From: an archaeon
GTDB lineage: Archaea; Nanobdellota; Nanobdellia; SCGC-AAA011-G17; PNOQ01
Assembly: GCA_021107835.1 (NCBI GenBank)
Contig: JAIOSD010000021.1
Location: 1-14,941 of the forward strand
Length of the DNA stretch: 14,941 nt
Direction of reading: 5' to 3'
Shown here in pieces: positions 1 to 6,116 of the stretch (positions are counted from its first letter, which is position 1; each line of letters starts with the position of its first letter). Under the pieces are notes generated by a model that did no database searches, was not told the origin of the DNA, and was given only the letters and a program-made list of their open reading frames with translations. The position numbers and the translations under genes were made by a program.

Positions 1-69
1 GAAATTGAAAGTGGTGAATGTAAAACCTACGATGTAGATGAATTTTTTGATAAGTTTAAAGAATGGTGA
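1..69 (+). CDS. Antitoxin of a type II TA pair, C-terminal end only
   Basis: The window opens inside a reading frame (frame 1) that ends with TGA at 67-69. Only 22 residues are visible. They are acidic and aromatic and include KTYDVDEFF, then end in EW. This resembles the toxin-wrapping tail of RelB/Phd-like antitoxins, which often end in a GEYKTYDSVDEF-type segment. The frame overlaps the start of the RelE-like toxin by 7 nt (ATG at 63), the usual antitoxin-toxin coupling. It probably neutralises that toxin and autorepresses the operon, but the DNA-binding part lies outside the window. The call rests mainly on gene order and the short tail. Confidence 0.6.
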   Translation, partial: EIESGECKTYDVDEFFDKFKEW

Positions 70-305
70 AAATAACCCCTTCAAAAACTTTTGTTAAAAA
101 TATAAAAAATGTAGATAAGTTTTTGAAGGATAGATTAGAAAAAATATTAAAAAAATTAGTATATAATCCTAATATTGGAAAGCCTTTGAAATATAAAAGA
201 AGAGAAAGGGTATTATATATTAAGCCTTTTAGATTGGTTTATTCACTTAAGGGAGCTGAGCTAATTTTGTTAAAGTTTGATCACCGGAGGAAAGTTTACA
301 AATAA
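63..305 (+). CDS. RelE/ParE-superfamily toxin of a type II TA system
   Basis: This 80-residue basic protein has the small alpha/beta RelE/ParE fold pattern: two N-terminal helices rich in Lys (residues about 8-33), then GKPLKYKRRERVLYIKPFRLVY and a final strand with the family ending HRRKVYK. The 'GxPL...R...YRlvY...HRxxvY' spacing is typical of RelE-like mRNA interferases, which cut ribosome-bound mRNA. The basic residues near R46-R48, R57 and H74-R76 are candidates for RNA contact. The ATG at 63 overlaps the upstream antitoxin frame, so the two are probably translated together; GTG at 66 is an alternative start. The length is at the short end of the family. The exact toxin subfamily cannot be settled by eye. 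Confidence 0.8.
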   Translation: MVKITPSKTFVKNIKNVDKFLKDRLEKILKKLVYNPNIGKPLKYKRRERVLYIKPFRLVYSLKGAELILLKFDHRRKVYK

Positions 306-323
306 TTTTTGAAAGGGTTTGTT

Positions 324-608
324 ATGATGACTTTTTATGTTTATATTCTTGAATGTTTGGATGGTAGTTATTATACTGGATACACTACTGACATAGCTAA
401 AAGAGTTTTAAAACATAAGTCTGGTGAAGGATCAAAGTATGTTAGAGCTAAGGGGTTTAAGGAGTTAGTTTATTTTGAGAAGTTTTCTAGCAAGGAATTA
501 GCTATGAAAAGGGAGTATTTTATTAAGAATTCTTCTAGGGAGTATAAATTGGAGTTGGTTAAGGGAAGGATAGGGTTAGCTGAACGTTATTTAAAACAGA
601 AAACATAA
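324..608 (+). CDS. GIY-YIG nuclease domain protein (UPF0213/YhbQ-YazA type)
   Basis: This is a 94-residue single-domain protein. It begins FYVYILECLDGSYYTGYTTDIAKRVLKH, in which YVYIL and YYTGYT are the GIY-YIG core strands. It continues with the conserved R (KRV..H) and ends with the family segment AMKREYFIKNSSREYKLELV, which contains the conserved Glu. Family members are small endonuclease-like proteins with poorly defined roles in DNA repair. I chose ATG at 324, with AAAGGG six bases upstream; ATG 327 and TTG 309 are alternatives. It follows the TA toxin by 18 nt without an obvious TATA box, so it may be cotranscribed. Two degraded copies of its C-terminal segment lie downstream, at 3027-3110 and 3681-3754. 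Confidence 0.88.
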   Translation: MMTFYVYILECLDGSYYTGYTTDIAKRVLKHKSGEGSKYVRAKGFKELVYFEKFSSKELAMKREYFIKNSSREYKLELVKGRIGLAERYLKQKT

Positions 609-618
609 TTTTAAATAC
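609..618 (+). promoter_or_regulatory. TATA box of the 639 gene
   Basis: TTTTAAATAC is centred about 26 nt before ATG 639. This is the archaeal TATA position for a leaderless transcript. The surrounding 20 bases recur almost exactly at about 6114-6133. Confidence 0.65.
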
Positions 619-638
619 TATAAATTCTAAATTAAACT

Positions 639-3014
639 ATGAAAAGAGGCATGGTTTTAATCTTTTTAGTAAGTATATTGTTAATTGCTCCTTTAGTTCA
701 GGCTGAAACTTATTCTGGTTTTGAAAAGTTTACAGATAATATTAAATTATTTTTTTCTTCTGGAGACAATAAAGTTAGATTGGCTTTGGAAATAAGAGAG
801 AGGGCAGTAGATTCTGCGATTGAAAATATTAAATTTGGGAAGAAAGATGTGGCGATTAAAGATATGAATAATGCTTGTAGCAAACTTGAAATTATTGAAT
901 CTAAAACTTCTCCAGATATTGCAGAAGAGGTTAAAGAAAATATAAAACGGATTAAAGAGAAGATAATTGAAGTTAAAGATATGGATTTGGAATTTTTTGA
1001 AGATTATTTGATGAAAGAAGAAAAGACTGAACTATATCTTGATCGTTCTGAAAAAGTTTTTGATTATTGTGAAGAGCTTGCTAAACAGGATTATTCTTTA
1101 ATGTTGGAAGATGAAAAATGTCAAGGAGATGTTCCAGATTGGCTTGAAGGCAAGGTAGACGATAAAATAAAAGAAGCACAAGAAAAGGATACTGAGGAAA
1201 TAAAAAAACAAATAAAAATTAGTGCGAATGATCCAAAAGGGGTAAGTTGTGATGGAATTTCTTTAACTTCAGAAAGAATAAAATGTGAAAAATATGTTTC
1301 TTTAGCAATAAGATGCGAATTTCAAGATGATGAATCTGCATGTAAGGAGATAGATATAGTTGAAGATGTGCAAAATGATGAAAGGGAAGATTTCGAAAAC
1401 GAAATTTTAGAGAAATATGTTCCAGCAGAATGTTCAGAAGCAGGAATAATAGATGGAGAAGAATGTAAAAAACTTATTATTGCATTACACAAACCAGATT
1501 CTGGTTGTATGGAAAATGGGGTTGTTTTGGGTCCAGAGGCTTGTGAGCAAAAACTTATAATTGAAGATAAAATTCCTGAAGAGTGTATTAAAAATGGTAG
1601 AGTTGTTTCTTCTCAAGAATGTACAACTATTTTAAAAACAAAATCAAAACCTTCTGATCAAGAGGGAGTGGTATTAACTGATGATTGTGTAAGTAATGGT
1701 TATAATACAAAAGAATCATGTGGGGTTTTTACATTAAACCAAAATCTTCCTCAGGAATGTGTTGAAGCCGGTGCATTAACTCCTGAAGCTTGTGAAAAGC
1801 TTAAACTTCCTCAAAAATGTCAAGAGGAAGCATTTTCAAATGAAGAGTGTGAAGCTGTTTTTATAAAAGAAAAAATGCCTCCAGAATGTCAAGAATCTGG
1901 AACTTATAATTTTCATAAATGTGCTAAACTTCTATATGCAAGGGTTTCTTCTACGAGTATAGAGGGAGAAGTAGAATACTTACAAAATAAAGGTATAACT
2001 TTTGAAGAGATTCCAAATACTTGTTTAGGGGGGTCTGATTTTGTTAGAACTATGGAATGTGATGAAGCATTAATAAAAAAGTTTGGAATTATGCTCCCTC
2101 CACCATCGGATGATTCTACTATTCCCCTAGAGTGTATGAAAGGCGGAACTCCAGTTTCACCTGAAGAATGTGAAGAAATTTTGCAGGGGGGGATTGTGCA
2201 AGATGTTATTCCACAAGCGTGTATTGATGCAGAAGTTGAATCCCCTGAAGAATGCGGTGAGTTATTGGAAAAATTAAGAAAATCTCAAGGAATAGGGTTG
2301 AATATGCCTAAAGAATGTATTGGGGTATCAGTAGAAGAATGTAAATTGATAATGGGTGAATTAGGTTTAAATGTTATTAGTGTGATAGAACCAGATCCAT
2401 TAATTTCTTCAGATTGCATAGATTTGGGTATAGCTGATGAGCCTTCTTGCGATATGGTAATGTCAAAAATTAATAGTCAGAGAATAATAGATGGTGATAA
2501 GGTGATAATTGATGATGATGGAGATACAACTTATATCACTAATGATCAGATTAACAAAATAATAGATGATGTTGATAAAAATTTAAATAATGTAAAAGCC
2601 AATGTGGAAATTGCAAACCAAATAAAAAATCAGATTGATGATATAGAAAATGAGATTCAAGTGATAGATAATGCAATTATGGATGTTGAAACTCCTGGTA
2701 TGGAGATCTCTGATAATGTGATTGATAATGGTGGTGGGGGTAGTGGAGTAATAGATGATGATGTGCTCCCAGGACCGCAAGGAATTGTAGGTTATCAAGG
2801 AGAAGGAGATGATAATGGTGATGGAAATGGTAATGTAGTAGATAATACTGTAGATGATGGTAATGATGGGGGTGGAAATAACGTAGTGGAAACTAATGGT
2901 GGAGATAGTGATAGTGGAGACGGTGATTTGATTACTGGAGAATTAATCAAAGATATAAAAATTCAAAATAATGTTATTCAAATAGTATTTAATTTCTTTA
3001 GTAATATATTTTAA
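639..3014 (+). CDS. Large exported protein with about 12 two-cysteine repeats
   Basis: Product of 791 residues. Residues 1-22 form a signal peptide (basic start, hydrophobic run, LVQA cleavage site). Residues 25-200 are charged and helical, somewhat like secreted coiled-coil domains. Cys pairs begin at 204. Residues 262-604 hold about 12 short units of the form PxxC-x3-G-x(5-8)-EC (for example PEECIKNG...SSQEC and PLECMKGG...SPEEC), which suggests a row of small disulfide-closed modules. Residues 634-680 look like a coiled coil. Residues 697-765 are a Gly/Asp/Asn low-complexity stretch, and the last 15 residues are hydrophobic and Phe-rich (VIQIVFNFFSNIF). The protein is probably secreted or surface-attached. 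No enzymatic motif was recognised. The start fits a leaderless transcript from the TATA box at 609-618. A G7 tract lies at 2186-2192. Confidence 0.85.
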   Translation: MKRGMVLIFLVSILLIAPLVQAETYSGFEKFTDNIKLFFSSGDNKVRLALEIRERAVDSAIENIKFGKKDVAIKDMNNACSKLEIIESKTSPDIAEEVKENIKRIKEKIIEVKDMDLEFFEDYLMKEEKTELYLDRSEKVFDYCEELAKQDYSLMLEDEKCQGDVPDWLEGKVDDKIKEAQEKDTEEIKKQIKISANDPKGVSCDGISLTSERIKCEKYVSLAIRCEFQDDESACKEIDIVEDVQNDEREDFENEILEKYVPAECSEAGIIDGEECKKLIIALHKPDSGCMENGVVLGPEACEQKLIIEDKIPEECIKNGRVVSSQECTTILKTKSKPSDQEGVVLTDDCVSNGYNTKESCGVFTLNQNLPQECVEAGALTPEACEKLKLPQKCQEEAFSNEECEAVFIKEKMPPECQESGTYNFHKCAKLLYARVSSTSIEGEVEYLQNKGITFEEIPNTCLGGSDFVRTMECDEALIKKFGIMLPPPSDDSTIPLECMKGGTPVSPEECEEILQGGIVQDVIPQACIDAEVESPEECGELLEKLRKSQGIGLNMPKECIGVSVEECKLIMGELGLNVISVIEPDPLISSDCIDLGIADEPSCDMVMSKINSQRIIDGDKVIIDDDGDTTYITNDQINKIIDDVDKNLNNVKANVEIANQIKNQIDDIENEIQVIDNAIMDVETPGMEISDNVIDNGGGGSGVIDDDVLPGPQGIVGYQGEGDDNGDGNGNVVDNTVDDGNDGGGNNVVETNGGDSDSGDGDLITGELIKDIKIQNNVIQIVFNFFSNIF

Positions 3015-3026
3015 AATAAAGCAGTT

Positions 3027-3110
3027 ATGAAAAGAGAGTATTTTATTAAGAAGTTTTCTCGTTTATTTAAGGAAGAGTTAGTTTCCTCTTTTGAAAAGAT
3101 AGATTTTTAA
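3027..3110 (+). pseudogene. GIY-YIG gene fragment (C-terminal scrap)
   Basis: Reading from ATG 3027 gives MKREYFIKKFSR..., then a short divergent tail to TAA at 3108-3110. MKREYFIK matches the C-terminal helix of the intact GIY-YIG protein (324-608) exactly, and the DNA from 3026 to about 3050 differs from it by one base. The GIY and YIG strands are absent, so this cannot be a nuclease. It starts right after the stop of the 639-3014 gene. I read it as the remnant of a lost paralogue; a translated 27-residue peptide cannot be excluded. Confidence 0.65.
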
Positions 3111-3113
3111 ATT
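3104..3113 (+). promoter_or_regulatory. TATA box of the 3133 gene
   Basis: TTTTTAAATT is centred about 25 nt before ATG 3133, as expected for a leaderless archaeal message. It overlaps the last codons of the GIY-YIG fragment. Confidence 0.5.
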
Positions 3114-3132
3114 AAGAAATCCGAATTTAAGT

Positions 3133-3651
3133 ATGGCTCAAAGATACAATTTATTATTCGTTCCCCATATTAAGAATAGAAAAAAAATATCTTCGCTACG
3201 TGCGTCTATTTGTAAACAGGCTTATTCTATTCAAGCATTACAATATCCAGTTCATATGTCTTTAATTTCTGGGGGATTTAGTACTAAAGACTATTCTTCT
3301 TTTGAAAAAGAATTAAAAGAAATTTGTAAGAAACAGGATTCAATTATTCTGAAATCTAAAAAAACTACTGATGTGCTTCCTAATCGGTTTTGGACGGGAA
3401 TTTCTATTTTAAGAAGTGGGAGAGTTAAACGATTACAATTAAAGTTACAAGCGCTGAGGAATAGATTTGCAGATAAAAAGGAAAAACATTATTTTAGGCC
3501 CCTTCATATTACATTAGCATTTCCTGCGAAAGTTGATGGTTTGAAAAAATTAAAATGTCCTGTAAAAAATTTATCTTTTGATAGGGTTACTATAGTTCGA
3601 AAAGAAGAACTTCCTTATAGAATATTTAAACATGTGAAATTTGCTTCGTAA
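3133..3651 (+). CDS. 2H phosphoesterase superfamily protein (LigT / 2',5' RNA ligase-like)
   Basis: This 172-residue protein carries the two signature His-x-Ser/Thr motifs of the 2H superfamily: H41-M-S43 in YPVHMSLI and H125-I-T127 in PLHITLAF. Each is preceded by Pro-hydrophobic residues and followed by a hydrophobic strand. The N-terminal strand RYNLLFVPH and the length fit LigT/CPDase-like proteins. Members hydrolyse 2',3'-cyclic phosphates or act on 2'-5' linked RNA, the two His residues doing acid-base catalysis. The substrate cannot be predicted. The gene has its own TATA box and ends at a hairpin followed by TTTT (3667-3697). Nothing nearby indicates an RNA-processing operon. Confidence 0.82.
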   Translation: MAQRYNLLFVPHIKNRKKISSLRASICKQAYSIQALQYPVHMSLISGGFSTKDYSSFEKELKEICKKQDSIILKSKKTTDVLPNRFWTGISILRSGRVKRLQLKLQALRNRFADKKEKHYFRPLHITLAFPAKVDGLKKLKCPVKNLSFDRVTIVRKEELPYRIFKHVKFAS

Positions 3652-3657
3652 ACAAAT

Positions 3658-3697
3658 ATTTGCGTTCAAACACTTTTATTTGAAAAGGGTTTGTTTT
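3658..3697 (-). repeat. Structured repeat, copy C (inverted), also a terminator-like hairpin
   Basis: On the + strand CAAAC (3667-3671) and CTTTT (3673-3677) pair with AAAAG (3683-3687) and GTTTG (3689-3693) around loop ATTTG, with one A/G mismatch, and TTTT follows. Read on the minus strand, the element aligns with copies A (4511-4547) and B (6869-6900): CAAACCCTTT, a variable loop, then GTTTGAACG(T/C)AAA. It lies just after the stop of the 2H phosphoesterase gene and could terminate its transcript. Its right arm overlaps the GIY-YIG remnant, so part of the match could be coincidence. Confidence 0.5.
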
Positions 3698-3754
3698 ATT
3701 AAGAATTCTACTCGTGAGTATAAGTTGGAGTTGGTTAGATCTGGGAAAATTTGA
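3681..3754 (+). pseudogene. Second GIY-YIG gene fragment
   Basis: In the frame ending with TGA at 3752-3754 the translation reads KRVCFIKNSTREYKLELVRSGKI. It matches the C-terminal KREYFIKNSSREYKLELVKGRI of the intact gene almost residue for residue. DNA identity covers most of about 70 bases, starting at TGAAAAGGG. There is no start codon and no catalytic half, so this is a relic of a GIY-YIG paralogue. It belongs to a different lost copy from the 3027-3110 fragment, because it keeps the STREYKLELV stretch that the other has lost. Confidence 0.75.
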
Positions 3755-3805
3755 TTCGTTTTTTAAGAAGGCTGGATGAACGTAAACCAAAACCTTTATA
3801 TATAT

Positions 3806-3820
3806 TTATATAATATATAA
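3806..3820 (+). promoter_or_regulatory. TATA-region palindrome of the TA operon
   Basis: TTATAT-AAT-ATATAA is a perfect inverted repeat lying about 30 nt before ATG 3843, inside an extended TATATA region that starts at 3795. Type II TA operons are normally autorepressed by the antitoxin binding palindromes over the promoter, so this is a reasonable operator candidate. In such AT-rich DNA chance palindromes are common. Confidence 0.4.
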
Positions 3821-3842
3821 CTTCATATAAAGAGGTGATTTA

Positions 3843-3878
3843 ATGAAAGAGGGCGATCAAAAAGAGGTAGGAGTATGA
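3843..3878 (+). CDS. 11-codon leader ORF of the TA module
   Basis: ATG 3843 opens MKEGDQKEVGV, ending with TGA at 3876-3878. That stop overlaps the antitoxin start ATG 3875 as ATGA. It is preceded by GAGGTGAT at 3832-3839, eight bases matching the usual archaeal anti-Shine-Dalgarno and by far the best ribosome site in the window. The peptide is too short to be a folded protein. A likely role is translational coupling or control of the antitoxin ORF. It could instead be a decayed 5' end of a longer antitoxin. Confidence 0.5.
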   Translation: MKEGDQKEVGV

Positions 3879-4144
3879 AAATGCAGCAAGTTATACACTA
3901 CCCTAGTTTGAAAACAGTATTAATGGTAGAAAAAGTGATAAAAGAATCAGATGAGGCAATTTCGAAGGAAGAATTGAAAAGAAGGTTACCTACAAAGGTG
4001 ATGCATCAAACCTTGAATGTAATCTTGAATTATTTAGAAGATGGTGGAAAGGTTGCAATTTTAAAAGAAGGAATAATTTGGATATATCATGAAGATGCCC
4101 CTAAAAAATTAAGAGAAAAGATTGAAAGGGGGATTGTTGTTTAG
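3875..4144 (+). CDS. Winged-helix antitoxin-like protein
   Basis: Product of 89 residues with a compact winged-helix pattern. A helix VLMVEKVIKESDE leads to AISKEELKRRLPTKVMHQTLNVILNYLEDGGKVAI, the helix-turn-recognition helix. A wing (LKEGIIWIYH) and a charged tail KKLREKIERGIVV follow. Archaeal proteins of this size and arrangement are found directly upstream of RelE-like toxins and act as antitoxin and repressor. The stop is one base before the toxin ATG (4146), so the two are tightly coupled. GAGGT at 3864-3868 serves ATG 3875; ATG 3881 is an alternative start. The antitoxin role is inferred from family and context. Confidence 0.75.
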   Translation: MKMQQVIHYPSLKTVLMVEKVIKESDEAISKEELKRRLPTKVMHQTLNVILNYLEDGGKVAILKEGIIWIYHEDAPKKLREKIERGIVV

Positions 4145-4145
4145 G

Positions 4146-4514
4146 ATGGATAAGCTTGTGGAAGTTCGATTTGATGAGGAGGCTTATAAAGATTATAAAG
4201 AATTACAAAACTCTGTTGAAAAAGGAAAAAAGGCTAAAAAGAACCCCACATACGAACAATTATTGAGTTCTGTTAATAATGCAATAAAAAATATTAAATT
4301 GGATTATAAATATGGGGATTTAATTCCAAGAAAATTTATTTCTAAGGCAACAAAAACGAAATATGAGACAGATAGAATATTTAGGGTTGAATTGGTTGGG
4401 TATTGGAGACTTTTGTATACTATTGAAGGGCATGAAGCAAAAATTATTGCACTTATACTAGATTATATGGATCATGCAAATTATAACAAAAGGTTTGGAT
4501 ATAAGAAGAAGTAA
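4146..4514 (+). CDS. RelE-like toxin of the second TA module
   Basis: This 122-residue basic protein begins MDKLVEVRFDEEAYKDYKELQ. Helices follow (residues about 30-55, 'NPTYEQLLSSVNNAIKNIK'), then LIPRKFI and a strand pair FRVELVGYWRLLYTI...AKIIALILDYMDHANYNKRFGY. The 'yWRllYti...ildi.dH..Y.k.fgY' ending is typical of an archaeal RelE/ParE-fold family paired with winged-helix antitoxins. The conserved R in WRLLY and the H-x2-Y segment are candidate functional residues. I chose ATG 4146 over the upstream TTG 4122, which would overlap the antitoxin by 23 nt. Its stop TAA (4512-4514) lies inside repeat copy A. Confidence 0.75.
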   Translation: MDKLVEVRFDEEAYKDYKELQNSVEKGKKAKKNPTYEQLLSSVNNAIKNIKLDYKYGDLIPRKFISKATKTKYETDRIFRVELVGYWRLLYTIEGHEAKIIALILDYMDHANYNKRFGYKKK

Positions 4515-4548
4515 AGCAAACCCTTTAGGAAAGCGTTTGAACGTAAAC
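4511..4548 (+). repeat. Structured repeat, copy A, between convergent genes
   Basis: CAAAC (4517-4521) and CTTT (4523-4526) pair with AAAG (4530-4533) and GTTTG (4535-4539) around an AGG loop, with one C/C mismatch. The tail is AACGTAAAC. The element contains the stop codon of the RelE-like toxin (4512-4514) and touches the first base of the stop of the TrmB gene on the other strand (4548-4550). It matches copy B at 33 of 37 positions by eye. The position suggests a shared bidirectional terminator or the scar of a small mobile element. Confidence 0.7.
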
Positions 4549-5282
4549 TATTTAGCAAGTTTCCACAAAAAGTTGAAATATGTTTTAAAACTGTCTGCTA
4601 TCCTTTTGTTTTTTATTACAAATACAGAAGGCTCTTCTTCCCAAAGTATGAGAAATACTTCATCTTCCACAATATCTATTGCCATTGGACTTATGTAACC
4701 TCGTGGCATATATCGCACTTCTACAAGTTTTTCTCTTTCTCTATCTTTTCCGAAAGTTTCTTTTACTGATTTGTCTAGAATTATTTTTAATTTATGTTTT
4801 TTCTTTACACTTTTTAGATTAATATTTGTTATGAGTGTTCTTAATGTTTTCATGGAGTATGCTTGTTCTGAGAAGCCTAGGATGTAAATGGTTCCTTTTA
4901 TTGGACAGTTATCAATCATTCTTTTAAATGCCGTTTTAAAACCTTCAAAACCTTCATAAATCATAGTTTCAGTTTCTTCTTTTTCTGTGGATTCCAGTTT
5001 TATTAGATCTGGAACTAATGATTCTATTTTCTTTCTTCTTTCTTCTTCTAATTCTAAGAATTTTTCTGGTGTTGATGCTTGAAAATGTTTACCCTTTTTT
5101 TGAACATTATAAGTTACTAATCCCTTTGATATTAGGGTGTTTAAGGATTCGTAAACTCTTGAATTGGATATCTTTGTTTGTTTTATTATTGAACCTGTTG
5201 TTGTTGAACCTTTTTTTAGTAAGTAAATGTATATTTTTGATTCGTTTCTTGAAAGTCCTAGGTTTTCTAGTTGTTTTTGCAT
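4548..5282 (-). CDS. TrmB-family HTH transcriptional regulator
   Basis: Product of 244 residues from ATG 5282. Residues 1-70 are the TrmB winged helix: LENLGLSRNESKIYIYLLKKGSTT, then a recognition region SNSRVYESLNTLISKGLV and a wing YNVQKKGKHFQA. A helix (residues about 72-100) links to a C-terminal alpha/beta domain, MIYEGFEGFKTAFKRMI through to VFVIKNKRIADSFKTYFNFLWKLAK. Shorter TrmB proteins like this often lack the sugar-binding module of the founding member, so no ligand is inferred. A TATA box at 5303-5312 sits 26 nt before ATG 5282. The TTG start at 5336 would lie upstream of that TATA box and is rejected. The gene is divergent from 5388-5870, which it may control through the inverted repeat at 5314-5333. 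Confidence 0.85.
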   Translation of the reverse strand: MQKQLENLGLSRNESKIYIYLLKKGSTTTGSIIKQTKISNSRVYESLNTLISKGLVTYNVQKKGKHFQASTPEKFLELEEERRKKIESLVPDLIKLESTEKEETETMIYEGFEGFKTAFKRMIDNCPIKGTIYILGFSEQAYSMKTLRTLITNINLKSVKKKHKLKIILDKSVKETFGKDREREKLVEVRYMPRGYISPMAIDIVEDEVFLILWEEEPSVFVIKNKRIADSFKTYFNFLWKLAK

Positions 5283-5302
5283 GTGTTTATTTGTTAGTTT
5301 TT

Positions 5303-5312
5303 GTTTATAAAT
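5303..5312 (-). promoter_or_regulatory. TATA box of the TrmB-family gene
   Basis: ATTTATAAAC on the minus strand is about 26 nt upstream of ATG 5282, consistent with a leaderless message. It decides the start codon in favour of 5282 over TTG 5336. Confidence 0.6.
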
Positions 5313-5313
5313 C

Positions 5314-5333
5314 TTTCTCCCGTTTGGGAGGAA
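5314..5333. promoter_or_regulatory. Inverted repeat between divergent promoters, candidate TrmB operator
   Basis: CTCCC (5317-5321) and GGGAG (5326-5330) form an inverted repeat around GTTT, extended outward by a T-G and two T-A pairs (TTT at 5314-5316, GAA at 5331-5333). It sits exactly between the two divergent TATA boxes (5303-5312 minus, 5338-5346 plus) and is unusually GC-rich for this DNA. A TrmB dimer could bind it and control both genes; this is inference. Confidence 0.45.
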
Positions 5334-5337
5334 CAAG

Positions 5338-5346
5338 TATTATATA
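5338..5346 (+). promoter_or_regulatory. TATA box of the 5388 gene
   Basis: TATTATATA is about 45 nt before ATG 5388, which implies a leader of roughly 15-20 nt. That leader would carry the GGGGG ribosome site at 5377-5381. Confidence 0.45.
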
Positions 5347-5387
5347 GGTTATTATTGCCATTTGTTAGTAATGAATGGGGGCAAAAA

Positions 5388-5870
5388 ATGAAAAGAGAAT
5401 CTATGTTTGGGATTGCAATTTGGGGTATGTCTTATCTTGTTACCTTCGCACTTGGAGATAAATTTGGTGTTTTTTGTTATGATAAACAAGTGCAGACGGG
5501 AGCTAGAATCGAAAATACTCAAATGAGAGATGGAACAAAAGCAATTATTTTGCGGGTGGAACACCCATTTGATAGAAGATATCATGAAGATTTTAAATAT
5601 ATCTTTATTGAATCTGAAGAAGGAACTTATTTGCCTATAAGAAGAATTATGGCAAAAAATGTAAACGATGCAAAATCTGGAAGAAATGATTTGGATAGTG
5701 TTGTTGAAGAGCTCATTGATTCTAATGAAGATGGTTGTTATGATTTGCAAAGGGTGTTTTATGAGGATGGGATTCATAGGAGATTAGTCAAAGAGCAAGA
5801 GATAGGTGAGATTAGTAAAAAAGATTTGTCTATTGTTAAATATAAATCAGATGAAAGAAGGTTTAGATAA
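5388..5870 (+). CDS. Small membrane-anchored protein of unknown function
   Basis: Product of 160 residues. I do not recognise a family. Residues 6-26 (FGIAIWGMSYLVTFALG) are hydrophobic and look like a membrane anchor or uncleaved signal. The rest is charged: a strand-rich stretch (KAIILRVEHPFDRRYHEDFKYIFIESEEGTYLPIRR), then an acidic helix DSVVEELIDSNEDGCYDLQ and a very basic end, KYKSDERRFR. ATG 5388 was chosen because GGGGG lies six bases upstream; ATG 5403 is possible. The frame is open back to 5301, but that part would overlap the promoter. It is divergent from the TrmB-family gene and could be its target. Confidence 0.6.
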   Translation: MKRESMFGIAIWGMSYLVTFALGDKFGVFCYDKQVQTGARIENTQMRDGTKAIILRVEHPFDRRYHEDFKYIFIESEEGTYLPIRRIMAKNVNDAKSGRNDLDSVVEELIDSNEDGCYDLQRVFYEDGIHRRLVKEQEIGEISKKDLSIVKYKSDERRFR

Positions 5871-5883
5871 GAATGAGGAAAAA

Positions 5884-6090
5884 ATGAAAACATAACTAAG
5901 AAAAATTAATGGTTTAGATGAATTGGGGGACTATGAATCTGTCGGGCTTCCCCAACCAGAAAGGGATAATTGTGTTGGAAGTTATTGTACTCATACAGAG
6001 CTTGAGGTTACTCTCTGCGACATGATTATAGATATTAAAGAAAGGCAAGCTAGATATCTAGAACTTGCAATGAATCTTGCTAATTGGTGA
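5884..6090 (+). pseudogene. Small ORF with an in-frame stop at codon 4
   Basis: ATG 5884 follows GAGG at 5875-5878 with five bases between, but the frame reads M-K-T-stop (TAA 5893-5895). The same frame then stays open for 64 codons to TGA 6088-6090. The open part translates with good composition: LRKINGLDELGDYESVGL..., three Cys (CVGSYC..., VTLCD) and a helical end, IKERQARYLELAMNLANW. Either this is a gene killed by one nonsense change, or translation starts at TTG 5923, giving about 55 residues. The product family is not recognised. It follows the 5388-5870 gene by 13 nt and may have been cotranscribed with it. Confidence 0.5.
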
Positions 6091-6116
6091 AAATGAGAAA
6101 ATCTAAAAATAAATAA

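Noticed and set aside
2583..2798. Minus-strand 71-residue open frame inside the large repeat protein
   Set aside because: It is the shadow of the Asp/Asn/Gly-rich coding strand, has no promoter, and its Ile/His-rich composition is a mirror of the low-complexity codons.
4474..4698. Plus-strand 74-residue frame across the convergent gene ends
   Set aside because: It overlaps both the RelE-like toxin and the TrmB-family gene in other frames and shows no family features.
5283..5336. Longer TrmB protein starting at TTG 5336
   Set aside because: The extra 18 residues would be encoded across the TATA box at 5303-5312 and the inverted repeat, and ATG 5282 begins the family domain correctly.
5018..5347. 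Plus-strand hydrophobic 109-residue frame antisense to the TrmB gene
   Set aside because: Its Leu/Phe richness comes from reading a Lys/Glu-rich gene backwards; the sense strand has a clear TrmB winged helix.
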